From Agathobaculum sp. (GTDB lineage Bacteria; Bacillota; Clostridia; Oscillospirales; Butyricicoccaceae): DNA of 64,000 nucleotides. The position numbers and the translations under genes are program-made. Below the pieces are notes generated by a model, which was not told the origin of the DNA, ran no database searches, and saw only the letters and a program-made list of their open reading frames with translations. Position 1 is the stretch's first letter, and the number at the start of each line of letters is the position of its first letter. Below are positions 8,624 through 18,519 of this stretch, one piece after another. The DNA is taken from positions 1 to 64,000 of the forward strand of contig NZ_JALFLA010000021.1 in NCBI RefSeq assembly GCF_022775115.1. The letters run 5' to 3'.

Positions 8624-10924
8624 TCAGCCGAGCACCAGATGGGCGTAAGGCTCAAAGTCCGCGCGGGTGAAGACCTTGCCGGTCTTGACAAACTCATAGC
8701 GGATGGCCTGCAAATAGTGTTTCATATGTACGTTGCCATCGCTGTCGGGGTCGGCGGCGGCAAGAAAGGCGGCGTTTAAGATACAGTTTTTGATGTTGCC
8801 GCCAACAAACTCAAAGCGCTCGGCCAAAAAGCGGATGTCCACATCCTCGGCTAGCGGCGTGGTTTTGGGGATGGTTGTTTTCCAAAGCATTTCGCGTGTG
8901 TCGGCATCCGGGAACTGAAATTCGACGATGAATTTCATGCGGCGGAAGAATGCCGGATCGATGTTGTGCTTATAGTTGGTGGCCAGCACGGAAACGCCGT
9001 CATAGGCCTCGACCTCCTGTAGCAGCAGCGCGGTTTTGTTGTTGTTAGAGGACTGGTTGGAGCCGCCGTCGTCCGACCGCTTGGCAAACAGCGTGTCACA
9101 TTCGTCAAAAAACAGCACCACATTGCATTTTTTCGCCTCACGGAAGATCATGGAGATCGACTTTTCGGTCTCGCCGACATATTTGTCAACGACTTTGGAC
9201 AAATCCACGCGGTACAGCTCCAGATTGAGCGCGTTGGCGATGACCTGCGCGCACATCGACTTGCCGGTGCCGGGCGCGCCGAACAGCAGCACGGACAGGC
9301 CGCGGCCATACTGGTACTTTTTCATGTAGTTCCAGTCCTCATACACCTGCTTGCGGTAGGTCATCTGCTCAACCGCGTGCTGCAATGCCTCACGCTGGTC
9401 GCGGTTCATGACGATATCGTCCCAAGTGAAGTTTGCGGGGATGCGGGTGGCTTTTTGCGTCAGCTCGTGGCTCATCTGCGCGTTGCAGGCCTTGAACAGC
9501 TGATCGCGGGGGATCAGGAGTGCCTGCGCCATTGATGCAAAGCTGCGCGCTTGATGCAGGGCGTTTTTGATTTTGCCGCCGGTGAACAGGAATTTGGTGG
9601 CCATTTCGGTCAAGTCGACCTCGTCGTCGAGCGCATAGCCTTCCGCATAGTGCTGCCAGAGCACGATGCGTTCGCGGTTGTCCGGCGTAGGCAGCTCAAG
9701 CTGGGTGAAATCCAGCGAGGTCATCTCGCGCATAGGCAGCTTGTCCTTGCTGTGGGTGAAAACGGTCACGCCATGGTCGGAAAGGCGCTCGAAAAACAGG
9801 TCCATGTAGCTGAAAAAGCGCTCCTTTTCCTCCTCGCGGTAGGAGAGGTTGGTCAGGCAGCAGCACGCGCCGGATAGCAGGCATTCACGCGCGACTGCCC
9901 ACAGCGCCTGCTGGACGAACTGGAAATCGTAGCCAAACAGCTTGGCGCCGTCAACCGTGATGCAGCGCAGGTTTTTCTGCGCACAGAAGTGCCGAATCGT
10001 AAAGCGCCGCCCGGAACCCTCGTCGCCATAGAGAGAGAACAGGCGCACGCCGTCATCAAAGGAGATGGTGAGCGCGTCAAGGATGTGCTGGTTGGCGAGG
10101 AGGGGGTCAAGCGTCTGTCCGTCAGTCAGCACGGAGAAAAAGCGTTTGTATTTCTGGTCGATGCGCAGCGGGTCAGCGCCAAACAGAAAGTCGATCAGCC
10201 GTTTGTCCGGCGAGACGATGGTGGAGAACGGAAGCGAAGCGTTGATGCGCAGGTCAAACACGGGCGCGAGCTGCTCAAGCGCGCGGGACATCTCAGCATA
10301 GGCTGCGGTGATGGAGAACTGCTCGCCGAAGTACACCCGCGCGGCCGATTCAATGCTGGGAGCAACAAGACTGCTGTTCTGACCAATCACCTGAAAGATT
10401 GCGGCGTAGTTGGTTTGCGTGGAGGAGAGTACAGCGCAGGCAAAGCAGAAGAGCGAAAAATCGCTCAGTCCGAGCGTCTCGGCGAGCGTGTGCAGCGGAA
10501 GCGGCGCTGCGGTGCATGCGGCGCGCCGGCGGATGACCGAGAGCATATCGGCGACAGAGGGCGCTTGCGCATCCTCTGCGGGCAGGGGCGCGCTGATATC
10601 ATCGGCAAAGGCAGCGAGCAGCGCGTCAAGCGCGCCGTCCGTCTCGGTTTCTGCCGCAGGGACGGCGGAGGTATGCTCGCCGCTATGCCCGGCTGAGGAC
10701 AGAAAATCGTCCACATGCTTTTGGCAAAGGTTGCGGGCGATTTCAAGATCGGGGTACAGCGTGTTCTTCAGGCTGCCATTGTCCGCGGTGAACACATGGG
10801 TCAGGCCGGTGAGATAGGCGCTCAGTTGTCGGTCGACACAGGCAAACAGGTGCTCTGTGTACTGTGCGTAGCTATTAAAGGGGAGGGCGGCCGTATCAGG
10901 TGAAAAGAGATCGCTGAAATTCAT
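8624..10924 (-). CDS. eCIS-associated AAA+ ATPase (Afp15/Pvc15-like)
   Basis: Walker A GAPGTGKS, Walker B VVLFFDECDTLF, sensor/arginine region DPAFFRRMKFIVEFQFPD; long N-terminal helical region as in CIS ATPases. Start taken at ATG 10924 (MNFSDLF) with GAGGTG SD. Confidence 0.85.
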   Translation of the reverse strand: MNFSDLFSPDTAALPFNSYAQYTEHLFACVDRQLSAYLTGLTHVFTADNGSLKNTLYPDLEIARNLCQKHVDDFLSSAGHSGEHTSAVPAAETETDGALDALLAAFADDISAPLPAEDAQAPSVADMLSVIRRRAACTAAPLPLHTLAETLGLSDFSLFCFACAVLSSTQTNYAAIFQVIGQNSSLVAPSIESAARVYFGEQFSITAAYAEMSRALEQLAPVFDLRINASLPFSTIVSPDKRLIDFLFGADPLRIDQKYKRFFSVLTDGQTLDPLLANQHILDALTISFDDGVRLFSLYGDEGSGRRFTIRHFCAQKNLRCITVDGAKLFGYDFQFVQQALWAVARECLLSGACCCLTNLSYREEEKERFFSYMDLFFERLSDHGVTVFTHSKDKLPMREMTSLDFTQLELPTPDNRERIVLWQHYAEGYALDDEVDLTEMATKFLFTGGKIKNALHQARSFASMAQALLIPRDQLFKACNAQMSHELTQKATRIPANFTWDDIVMNRDQREALQHAVEQMTYRKQVYEDWNYMKKYQYGRGLSVLLFGAPGTGKSMCAQVIANALNLELYRVDLSKVVDKYVGETEKSISMIFREAKKCNVVLFFDECDTLFAKRSDDGGSNQSSNNNKTALLLQEVEAYDGVSVLATNYKHNIDPAFFRRMKFIVEFQFPDADTREMLWKTTIPKTTPLAEDVDIRFLAERFEFVGGNIKNCILNAAFLAAADPDSDGNVHMKHYLQAIRYEFVKTGKVFTRADFEPYAHLVLG

Positions 10925-11052
10925 AAAATGCACCTCGATGGCTGATGGAATAGGCAAATGTCCGCAGTGGACGGGATTTTGTGGTGTATCGTACTCCCAT
11001 TATAGCAAAGAGCCGGCAGAAAAGACAACAAAAATCCGAAAACACGGCAAAT

Positions 11053-11084
11053 GCAAAACACCCCGGAGATACCAGGGTGTTTGC
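11053..11084 (-). terminator. Probable intrinsic terminator of the LysR gene
   Basis: CAAAACACCC...GGGTGTTTG inverted repeat between LysR end and ATPase start. Confidence 0.5.
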
Positions 11085-11151
11085 TGTTTGTATGTGGCTG
11101 GTGCGATTCGTTCCGCCCGAGCGGGCCGCCCTGCCGCGCGGGATGGTTATG

Positions 11152-12050
11152 TCAAAGCTGCGCAAAATAGCATTGGATGTGCTGCTGGAGCTTTTCCGTG
11201 GCATAGGAGTGATACCGGTCCTTTTTCAGGATCATGGCAATATCCCACGGAAAGCTGGGGTAATCCGCACCGAGGTCAGGTTGTCCAGTTCATAGTGCTG
11301 TATCAGGTGTTGGATCATGGGATAGGGGAGCACGCCGACGCATGAGCTGAGCGAGATGGTCTCAACAATAAAAAACGGCATCAGGCATTTGTAGGCGATG
11401 TGCGGCGTAAAGCCGCAATTTTCGCATAGCTGGATAAAGGTATCCAACAGCGTTGTGCCGGAGTTGTAAGAGATAATGTCCATATCGCGCAGGTCGTTTA
11501 TGTGGACCGCGGATTTGAACGCCAGCGGATGATCCTGCCGCACGAGCAGGCGCACCTCGTCCTGAAGCAGGGGGATCACGTCAAATTCCTGCTGGTTGGG
11601 CACGGGAAGCATGACCAGACCGATGTCCACATCTCCGTTGAGCACCCACTGCGCCGCCGGCTTGGAGCCGGCCTCGGCCAGCTCAATATCGATCCCCGGA
11701 TTTTCCGTTCTGAATTTTGTAAGAATGGCGGGAAAGTACATATCCAGCAGCACACCGGGGCTGGAGATGCGCACGCTGCCGCTTTTCAGGTTTTTGGTGT
11801 CGCTGATCCGGCTGTTCAAATCCTGAAACTGGCTGATCAGCGAGGTGCCGTAGTGATACAGCTGCTGGCCTGCGTCTGTCAGGCGAAAGGATTTGCTGGT
11901 GCGCTCAATGAGCTTGACTTCAAGGCTCGCCTCGAGCTTTTTGATGCAGCGCGTCAGGCTGGGTTGGGTGAGAAAGAGCTGCTTTGCCGCCCGGGAAAAG
12001 TTTTTTTGCTCTGCCAATACGATAAAATACTCTAACTGTCGGATATCCAT
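11152..12050 (-). pseudogene. LysR-family regulator with a 3'-proximal frameshift
   Basis: MDIRQLEYFIVLAEQKNFSRAAKQLFLTQPSLTRCIKKLE is a classic LysR HTH. Annotated frame ends PAFRGILP* at 11232; the other frame continues PSFPWDIAMILKKDRYHSYATEKLQQHIQCYFAQL* to 11152, a typical LysR C-terminus. Confidence 0.85.
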
Positions 12051-12701
12051 ATCTTTCCCTTCCTTTCCCGCTGCTTGACCATTCTGTTTGTAAAATCTAT
12101 ATTTCAATATTATAATCAACGATTCGGGGTTTGTCCAGAGCGCGGGAGTGAGAGCGGCTTTTTGCAGGCAGATCAATAGGGGCAAATGGTAAACGGGAAT
12201 TGGATAAATAGCACAAATAATAATGATTAATATTATATAAATTAATGTCATGTTTGTAAAATACAACAAAAATAATGGCGTTGAAAGCAGACAAACAAGG
12301 GCATAAATACAGAATGACAAAAAAATAACTATATAAAATCGGAATGGTATTTGTTCACGCTTTGTATAAATTATCTGATTTAAGGCGTAAAATTCCGAGG
12401 AGATTAGTACAAGATTTCCAATACAATATAGATATAAATGAAATGGTTTTATGGGTTTTTGACGATTTCCCTATACCTTTTGTCTCATTTTGGCGGCGTA
12501 ATGGGGGCAGGGGAGAGGGGGGCCGCAGCTAAGGAAAGCGGAAACTATTCACAGAATGAAACCCATGTATTACTTTATGTAAGTGGTCAACCTGCCTGTC
12601 GTCATGCTATATTTCAAATAGACCTACATCCCCTTCATCCGGATGAATAAAGAAAACAGGTACAGTAATTTGATCTATTGATGCGAAAGGAGCACGACTG
12701 A

Positions 12702-14252
12702 ATGCCACAGGTAATGACGGCGCGGGAAGCGGTCAAAACATTTATCAAAGATGGCGCGACCATCGGTGTGGGCGGTTTTGTTGGCGCGGCCCATGCGGAA
12801 GAGATCAGCATGGCAATCGGCGATGAGTTTCTCGCCACAGGCAAACCCCGGGATCTCACGCTGATTTACGCGGCCGGCCAGGGAAACGGCGCCGATCTCG
12901 GCCTCAACCATTTGGGGGAGGAAGGCTTGGTGCGCCGGGTGATCGGCGGGCACTGGGGTCTGGTGCCCCGGCTGCAAAAGCTGGCCATGGAGAACAAGAT
13001 ATCAGCCTATAATTTGCCGCAGGGCGTTATCTCGCACCTTTTCCGTGATATTGCGGCTGGCAAACCTGGTGTAATTACGCACGTCGGCCTGCAAACCTTT
13101 GTCGATCCCCGTCAGCAGGGCGGGAAGCTCAATGGCAAGGCGTGTGAGGACGAGGATATTGTCAAGCTGCTGCATATCGAGGGCGAAGAAAAGCTGTTCT
13201 ATAAGGCCATCAAGATTGATATCGCGATCATCCGCGCGACCTACGCCGATGAGATGGGTAACTGCACCATGGAGCATGAGGGCGTGACCGGCGAGGCGTT
13301 GTCGATCGCGCAGGCCGCTAAAAACTGCGGCGGCAAGGTGATCGTACAGGTCAAGCAGATCGTAAACCACGGCTCATTGGATGCCCGTTTGGTCAAGATC
13401 CCGGGTATTTATGTGGATGCTTTGGTGCTGGCCGAGGAGGAGAACCACAAGCAGACCTTCGGTACTTACTACAATCCCTCCTATTCGGGCGAGACTCGCG
13501 TACCTGCCAGCTCGGTCAAGGCCATGCCGCTGGACGAGCGCAAGATCATCGCGCGCAGAGCCGCGATGGAGCTGGTGCCCAACGCCATTGTCAACCTCGG
13601 CATCGGTATGCCGGAGGGCGTGGCCAGCGTCGCCGCGGAGGAAAACCTCAAGGGTATGGTGCTTACCACCGAGTCAGGCACGATCGGCGGCATCCCGGCC
13701 GGCGGCGGTGACTTCGGCGTGACTATGAATCCGGATACCGTGCTCGACCAGCCGTATCAGTTTGACTTCTACGACGGCGGCGGTCTCGATGTGGCGTTTC
13801 TCGGTCTGGCGCAGATGGATCAGGAGGGTAACATCAACGTGTCCAAGTTCGGGCCCAAGATTGCGGGCGCGGGCGGCTTTATCAACATCTCACAGAATGC
13901 GCGCAAGGTCGTTTGCTGCGGTACGTTTACTGCCGGTGGCCTTAAAGTAAGCATCAAAGACGGCGGACTTTCCGTTGAGCAAGAGGGGCGCAGCAAAAAG
14001 CTTATCGCCCATGTCGAGCAGATCACCTTCTCCGGCGCCTATGCCCAGTCCAAGCAGCAGCCGGTGCTGTATATCACCGAGCGCGCGGTCTTTGCGCTGA
14101 CGCCTGAGGGCGTCGAGATGAAGGAGATCGCCCCCGGTATTGATCTGCAGAAGGATATTCTTGAGCAGATGGAGTTTACGCCGATCATGAAGAACGTGCA
14201 GCTGATGGATCACCATATCTTCCTGCCGGAGCCGATGGGGCTGACGCTGTAA
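12702..14252 (+). CDS. Acyl-CoA:acetate/3-ketoacid (propionate-type) CoA-transferase
   Basis: GATIGVGGFVGAAHAEE, YAAGQGNGADLGLNHL, catalytic TTESGTIGGIPAGG: Pct/YdiF family. Confidence 0.93.
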   Translation: MPQVMTAREAVKTFIKDGATIGVGGFVGAAHAEEISMAIGDEFLATGKPRDLTLIYAAGQGNGADLGLNHLGEEGLVRRVIGGHWGLVPRLQKLAMENKISAYNLPQGVISHLFRDIAAGKPGVITHVGLQTFVDPRQQGGKLNGKACEDEDIVKLLHIEGEEKLFYKAIKIDIAIIRATYADEMGNCTMEHEGVTGEALSIAQAAKNCGGKVIVQVKQIVNHGSLDARLVKIPGIYVDALVLAEEENHKQTFGTYYNPSYSGETRVPASSVKAMPLDERKIIARRAAMELVPNAIVNLGIGMPEGVASVAAEENLKGMVLTTESGTIGGIPAGGGDFGVTMNPDTVLDQPYQFDFYDGGGLDVAFLGLAQMDQEGNINVSKFGPKIAGAGGFINISQNARKVVCCGTFTAGGLKVSIKDGGLSVEQEGRSKKLIAHVEQITFSGAYAQSKQQPVLYITERAVFALTPEGVEMKEIAPGIDLQKDILEQMEFTPIMKNVQLMDHHIFLPEPMGLTL

Positions 14253-14310
14253 ACCACAATCCCTGCGTATGAGAGTATGCAATAATTTTGAAAATGAGGA
14301 GGAAAAACCT

Positions 14311-15654
14311 ATGAGCTTGTCCCTGCCCGGTATCATTGTGGGTCTTGTGCTGCTGATGCTACTGGCCTATCGCGGGTGTTCCATCATTTGGGTTGCCCCC
14401 GTTTGTGCCGCTGTGGTGGCCGTCATGAGTGGCTATCCCGTGCTTGACGCATATATCGGAGACTATATGTCCGGTATGGCGAACTATGTATTGCAGTGGT
14501 TCCCCGCCTTTTTCCTTGGTGCGGTGTACGGTAAGGTCATGGATATGACCGGCTCCGCGCGCAGTCTGGCCGACGCGCTCGTCAAGCTGATCGGATCGCG
14601 TTTCGCTGTTGCGGCGGTCGTCATCCCCTGCCTGCTGATGACCTACGGCGGTATTTCGCTGTTCGTGGTGGTGTTCGTTATCTATCCGATGGGCTATGCG
14701 GTATATCGCGCGGCCGACCTGCCCCGCACGTTGCTGCCCGGTGCGATTGCAACCGGCACTTTCGGCATCACCATGACCGCCGTGCCCGGTACGCCGCAGA
14801 TTCAGAACCTGATCTCCGCGAACTACTACGGCACCAACACCATGGCGGCTGTCGGCCTGTCCATTGTGGCATGTATCGTGATGTTTGTTCCTGCCTATGT
14901 TTATTTGGAGTGGCGCGTCCATCAGTGCCGTAAGAAGGGACTGCACTTTGTACCCGATCCCAAGCATGTGGAGGTCGACCACAGCGAGAAGAGCCTGCCC
15001 TCTTGGCACTGACTGACCGGTATCGTGCCGCTTGTTGTGGTCGTGCTGATGCTCAACCTGTTCCCGAGCCTGCTGAAGCAAGCCACCGGTATCGAACTGG
15101 CTTCCAACTACGCTATCGTCGTTGCGCTGGTCTGCGGTATTCTGATATGCTGCCTGATGAATCTGGGGCAGGCCAAGACGCTGATGCACGCCATCAACAC
15201 CGGTGCGCAAGGCTCAATGGGCGCGATTATGAACACCGCTTGTGCAGTAGGCTTCGGCTCGGTCGTCAAGGCGGTGCCCGGCTTTGCTACGCTGACCAAT
15301 ATCGCGCTGAACATGCCCGGCTCGATCCTGTTCTCTGAGGCTGTGGCAGTCAACCTGCTGGCCGGTGCGACTGGTTCGGCTTCGGGTGGTATGTCCATTG
15401 CGCTGGAGGCGCTCGGTCCCAAGTATATGGCAATGGCAACGCAGATGGGCATGGATCCCGGCCTGCTCCACCGCATCGCGTCCATCTCCTCCGGCGGTCT
15501 GGATACCCTGCCTCACAACGGCGTGGTGCTCACACTGCTGGCGGTATCCAACTGTACACACAAGGAATCCTATATTGATATATGCATCACAACCTGTATC
15601 ATTCCTCTGGTCTCCTCGCTGCTGCTCGCTCTGATATGGGGCGTGTTTATCTAA
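14311..15654 (+). pseudogene. GntP-family permease interrupted by an in-frame TGA
   Basis: MSLSLPGIIVGLVLLMLLAYRG... and ...LTGIVPLVVVVLMLNLFPS... are in the same frame, separated only by TGA at 15010-15012 (CAC TGA CTG ACC). Confidence 0.85.
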
Positions 15655-15781
15655 GGCGACACCACACAATTGCGTCTTCGGCGCCGCTTTGCGAATAATG
15701 CGGCGTTACCTTAATATAAAGAGCAGCGGTTCGACCATTACCATCATACATCGTCATCCCCGATGAAAGGAGATAGCTACT

Positions 15782-16192
15782 ATGACAATTCACGAAATGA
15801 AGATCGGCGACAGCGCCAGCATGAGCAAAACAGTTACTGAGACCGATGTATATCTCTTTGCCGGCATCACCGGCGAGCTGAACCCGGCGCACGTCAACGA
15901 GCAGGCCTCCAGCAAGACGGCCTTCGGCGGGCGCATCGCGCATGGCGTGCTCAGCGCGGGCTTTATCTCGGCCGTGCTGGCGATGAAGCTGCCCGGCCCC
16001 GGCACGATTTATCTGGGACAGGAGCTGCGCTTTACCAAGCCGGTTCGTTTCGGTGATACCGTCACCGCGACCTGCACCGTGACCGAGCTGGTTCCTGAGA
16101 AAAACATCGCAAAGCTGGAAAGCATCTGCACCAACCAGCATGATGAGGTCGTCATCAAGGGTGTGGCTACCGTCATGCCGCCTAAGGCATAA
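15782..16192 (+). CDS. MaoC-family (R)-specific enoyl-CoA hydratase (PhaJ-like)
   Basis: Hot-dog fold sequence: TETDVYLFAGITGELNPAHVNE, FGGRIAHGVLSAGFISAVL. Confidence 0.92.
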   Translation: MTIHEMKIGDSASMSKTVTETDVYLFAGITGELNPAHVNEQASSKTAFGGRIAHGVLSAGFISAVLAMKLPGPGTIYLGQELRFTKPVRFGDTVTATCTVTELVPEKNIAKLESICTNQHDEVVIKGVATVMPPKA

Positions 16193-16204
16193 CAGAGGGG
16201 AAAC

Positions 16205-16249
16205 GCTGCGAACGCTTGCAGGAGCCGCGCGCGGAAAAGCGTTCGCAGC
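16205..16249. repeat. Perfect 13-bp inverted repeat downstream of the MaoC gene
   Basis: GCTGCGAACGCTT ... AAGCGTTCGCAGC. Confidence 0.8.
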
Positions 16250-16421
16250 ATAGCTCTCCGCGCCGCCGGTATACAGTGGGTCGCTGTGCGTCACCGCGGT
16301 GAACAAAAGTGCCGACGCGCCAATCTGTGAGACAGCCGCCTGTGGTATCACCGGCGGCCTGTTTCGGATCACGCCCCGGCTCACCGAGACACGCAGGGCC
16401 AGCACGTAAATCAAATAACCG

Positions 16422-16462
16422 AGGGAGACGCTTTCTCTGGAAGGCCGTCTCCCTTTCGTTTT
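16422..16462 (+). terminator. Intrinsic terminator upstream of the CIS cluster
   Basis: GGGAGACG...CGTCTCCC followed by TTTCGTTTT. Confidence 0.75.
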
Positions 16463-16683
16463 GCAAGCGGCGCGGTACCCGGATAATAACGGGCGCGCGG
16501 CGGTGGAAAATAAGGTGTCGAACTTCAAAAGTTTTTGGTGATTTATGGACGAATCTATGATATGATGGAGTCAAATAGAATTGGACAGTATTGGATAAAG
16601 TCGCGGCAGGGGATATCGCGCCGACACCGGAGGGCGCGCTGCTGTATATCATACAGATAAAACGAGAAAATGGGGTGCTTGCT

Positions 16684-18483
16684 TTGCGTAATAAACAGCT
16701 TTTTCCGTTTGAGCGGAATCGGTACTATGTTGGCAAACTGCTGACCTCGGCGGATTTCCAAGCCGAGCAGACCTATTTTGGCAATAAACGGCGGTTTCTC
16801 AACGAAATGCTGTTTGGCGCGGGCGTTGTGTGCGGGTTGGGCGTATATGCGCTGGATGACGTGTCGCTGATGGTCGAATCGGGTGTCGCGCTGGATTATC
16901 TGGGGCGGGAGCTGGTGCTGGATACGTCGGTCGTGCGCAAGCTCAACGCGATCGAGGGCTTTGAGACGCTGGAGAGCGACCGCGCCTGCCTGTGCCTGCG
17001 TTACACGGAAACGCCCGGGCAGCCGGTCTACACGGTCAACCGCCGTGAGCAGGAGGAGTATGAGATGAACCGCCTGTGCGAAGGTGCGTCGCTGCTGCTC
17101 ATTGATGCGGACAAGGCGGCGGCCATAGGCAGGCCGGAAAATGAATTCTTCAGTCGTGCGCTGCTTTACAGCAACGAGGATTATGTGGTCGAGCTGAGTA
17201 TCCCGGCGTTCATTCCCTGTGGAAGCCGTGTGCGGCTGACCGTGTGTGTGACCAAGCTGTCAAACAGCGCGGCGGCGTTTTCGATGGAATGCGTGCTGCA
17301 ATCGCCCGCGCTGGCGTTCGAGGATGGCACACATGAGACAACGCTCGTGATCGAGGAGACGCTGCCGGCGCAGGGTGAGCAGATCGTCCGGCCGCTCTGG
17401 CTGGCCGCGCAGCACCGACCGTCGCCCGAGTCGGTGGTCATTGCTGAGCCGGGGCGGACAGTGTTTCGCGTCGGCCAAGACAAGACACCGCTGCAGGAAA
17501 AGATCGCCGTGCGCGCCGTGATCGAGCAGGCGGATGCGGATGAGATCATCGAGCGTGAGCTGGGCAGAGTCAGTTTGGAAAGCCGCGCACTGGTGGCCGC
17601 GCCGGAGTACATATGTCTGGCCGAGCTGTCTCTACAGCGCACACAGAACAGCTGCATGATCGAAGCTGTGCGGGAGAAAGGGATCAAGCAATTTGTCCAT
17701 ACCGGGGCGGACGAGGCACAGCGCCGTGCGCTGCGCGCGTGCTACGGCTATGTGGGCGGTGCGTCGGCTGCTGCTGTGCCCACCGCTGAGGTGCGGGACA
17801 CCGCCGCCATGGGTGCGCTCATCCCGCGCGAGCCGCTGTTTACGACCGGCCTGTGCGAGATACCGCTGGGCGGGGATGTCCGCCCGGGGCGGGTGTTCTA
17901 TTCGGACGAGATCGTGCACGGTCTGGGCAAGGGGGACGTGTTCGTCAGCCTTGGATTTGAATATCTGGCGGACGATCCCAAGACGAACCAGCTGTCGCGC
18001 AGCACGATTTACGGCAATGTTGCGCTGTTTGCGGACGAGCAGCTGCCCGTGCCGGGCGCCGAGCTGGCGGTGAAAGTGATGAACGACCGGGGCAGCTTTA
18101 TTGCTGCGGCAAAAATACTGGAGGAAACGGTCAATGTGCTGCTGGTGCTGCGCTGGACGGCATATAAGATCCCGGCGGCGGGCGACCATTTGGAGCGGGA
18201 TATCCGGGGCAGACGCATTTCCGCCATGCCGCCGACCATCGTAATGGGCACACGGGAGAGCCATTATTTCAACGTCAAGTTCCACAATATGGAGCCGTGC
18301 ACACTGACCTACGCGCTGACGGAAAAAGGCGCGGGCGAGATCACGAGAGACGGCGTGTATACCGCGCCGGCGCGCGAAGGCGTATATGAGATACAGATAT
18401 CTTGCGCGGACGATCCGCTCATCAGCACCTACGCATACGCGGTAGTCAAAAAGAAGGACGGCACCGAAACGGAGGAAGAATAA
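16684..18483 (+). CDS. CIS-associated protein of unknown function (first gene of the cluster)
   Basis: TTG start giving LRNKQLFPFERNRYYVGKLLTSADFQAEQTYFGNKRRFLNEMLFGAGVVCGLGV. From memory, this 'NKQLFPFERN-YY-GKLL..DF..EQ.YF..KRR' N-terminus recurs in CIS loci of Gram-positives. The ORF track extends to 16591. Confidence 0.75.
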   Translation: MRNKQLFPFERNRYYVGKLLTSADFQAEQTYFGNKRRFLNEMLFGAGVVCGLGVYALDDVSLMVESGVALDYLGRELVLDTSVVRKLNAIEGFETLESDRACLCLRYTETPGQPVYTVNRREQEEYEMNRLCEGASLLLIDADKAAAIGRPENEFFSRALLYSNEDYVVELSIPAFIPCGSRVRLTVCVTKLSNSAAAFSMECVLQSPALAFEDGTHETTLVIEETLPAQGEQIVRPLWLAAQHRPSPESVVIAEPGRTVFRVGQDKTPLQEKIAVRAVIEQADADEIIERELGRVSLESRALVAAPEYICLAELSLQRTQNSCMIEAVREKGIKQFVHTGADEAQRRALRACYGYVGGASAAAVPTAEVRDTAAMGALIPREPLFTTGLCEIPLGGDVRPGRVFYSDEIVHGLGKGDVFVSLGFEYLADDPKTNQLSRSTIYGNVALFADEQLPVPGAELAVKVMNDRGSFIAAAKILEETVNVLLVLRWTAYKIPAAGDHLERDIRGRRISAMPPTIVMGTRESHYFNVKFHNMEPCTLTYALTEKGAGEITRDGVYTAPAREGVYEIQISCADDPLISTYAYAVVKKKDGTETEEE

Positions 18484-18519
18484 CGCGCGGCTGGGGCGCG
18501 GGCAAAGGGGGTGGGTAGA

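Noticed and set aside
15647-16528. 293-aa minus-strand ORF across MaoC and the downstream gap
   Set aside because: Mostly antisense to the MaoC gene; non-overlapping part has no recognisable family
16500-16684. Specific promoter for the CIS operon
   Set aside because: TTGGTG / TATGAT-like boxes near 16540-16566 have non-ideal spacing; several alternatives are equally possible
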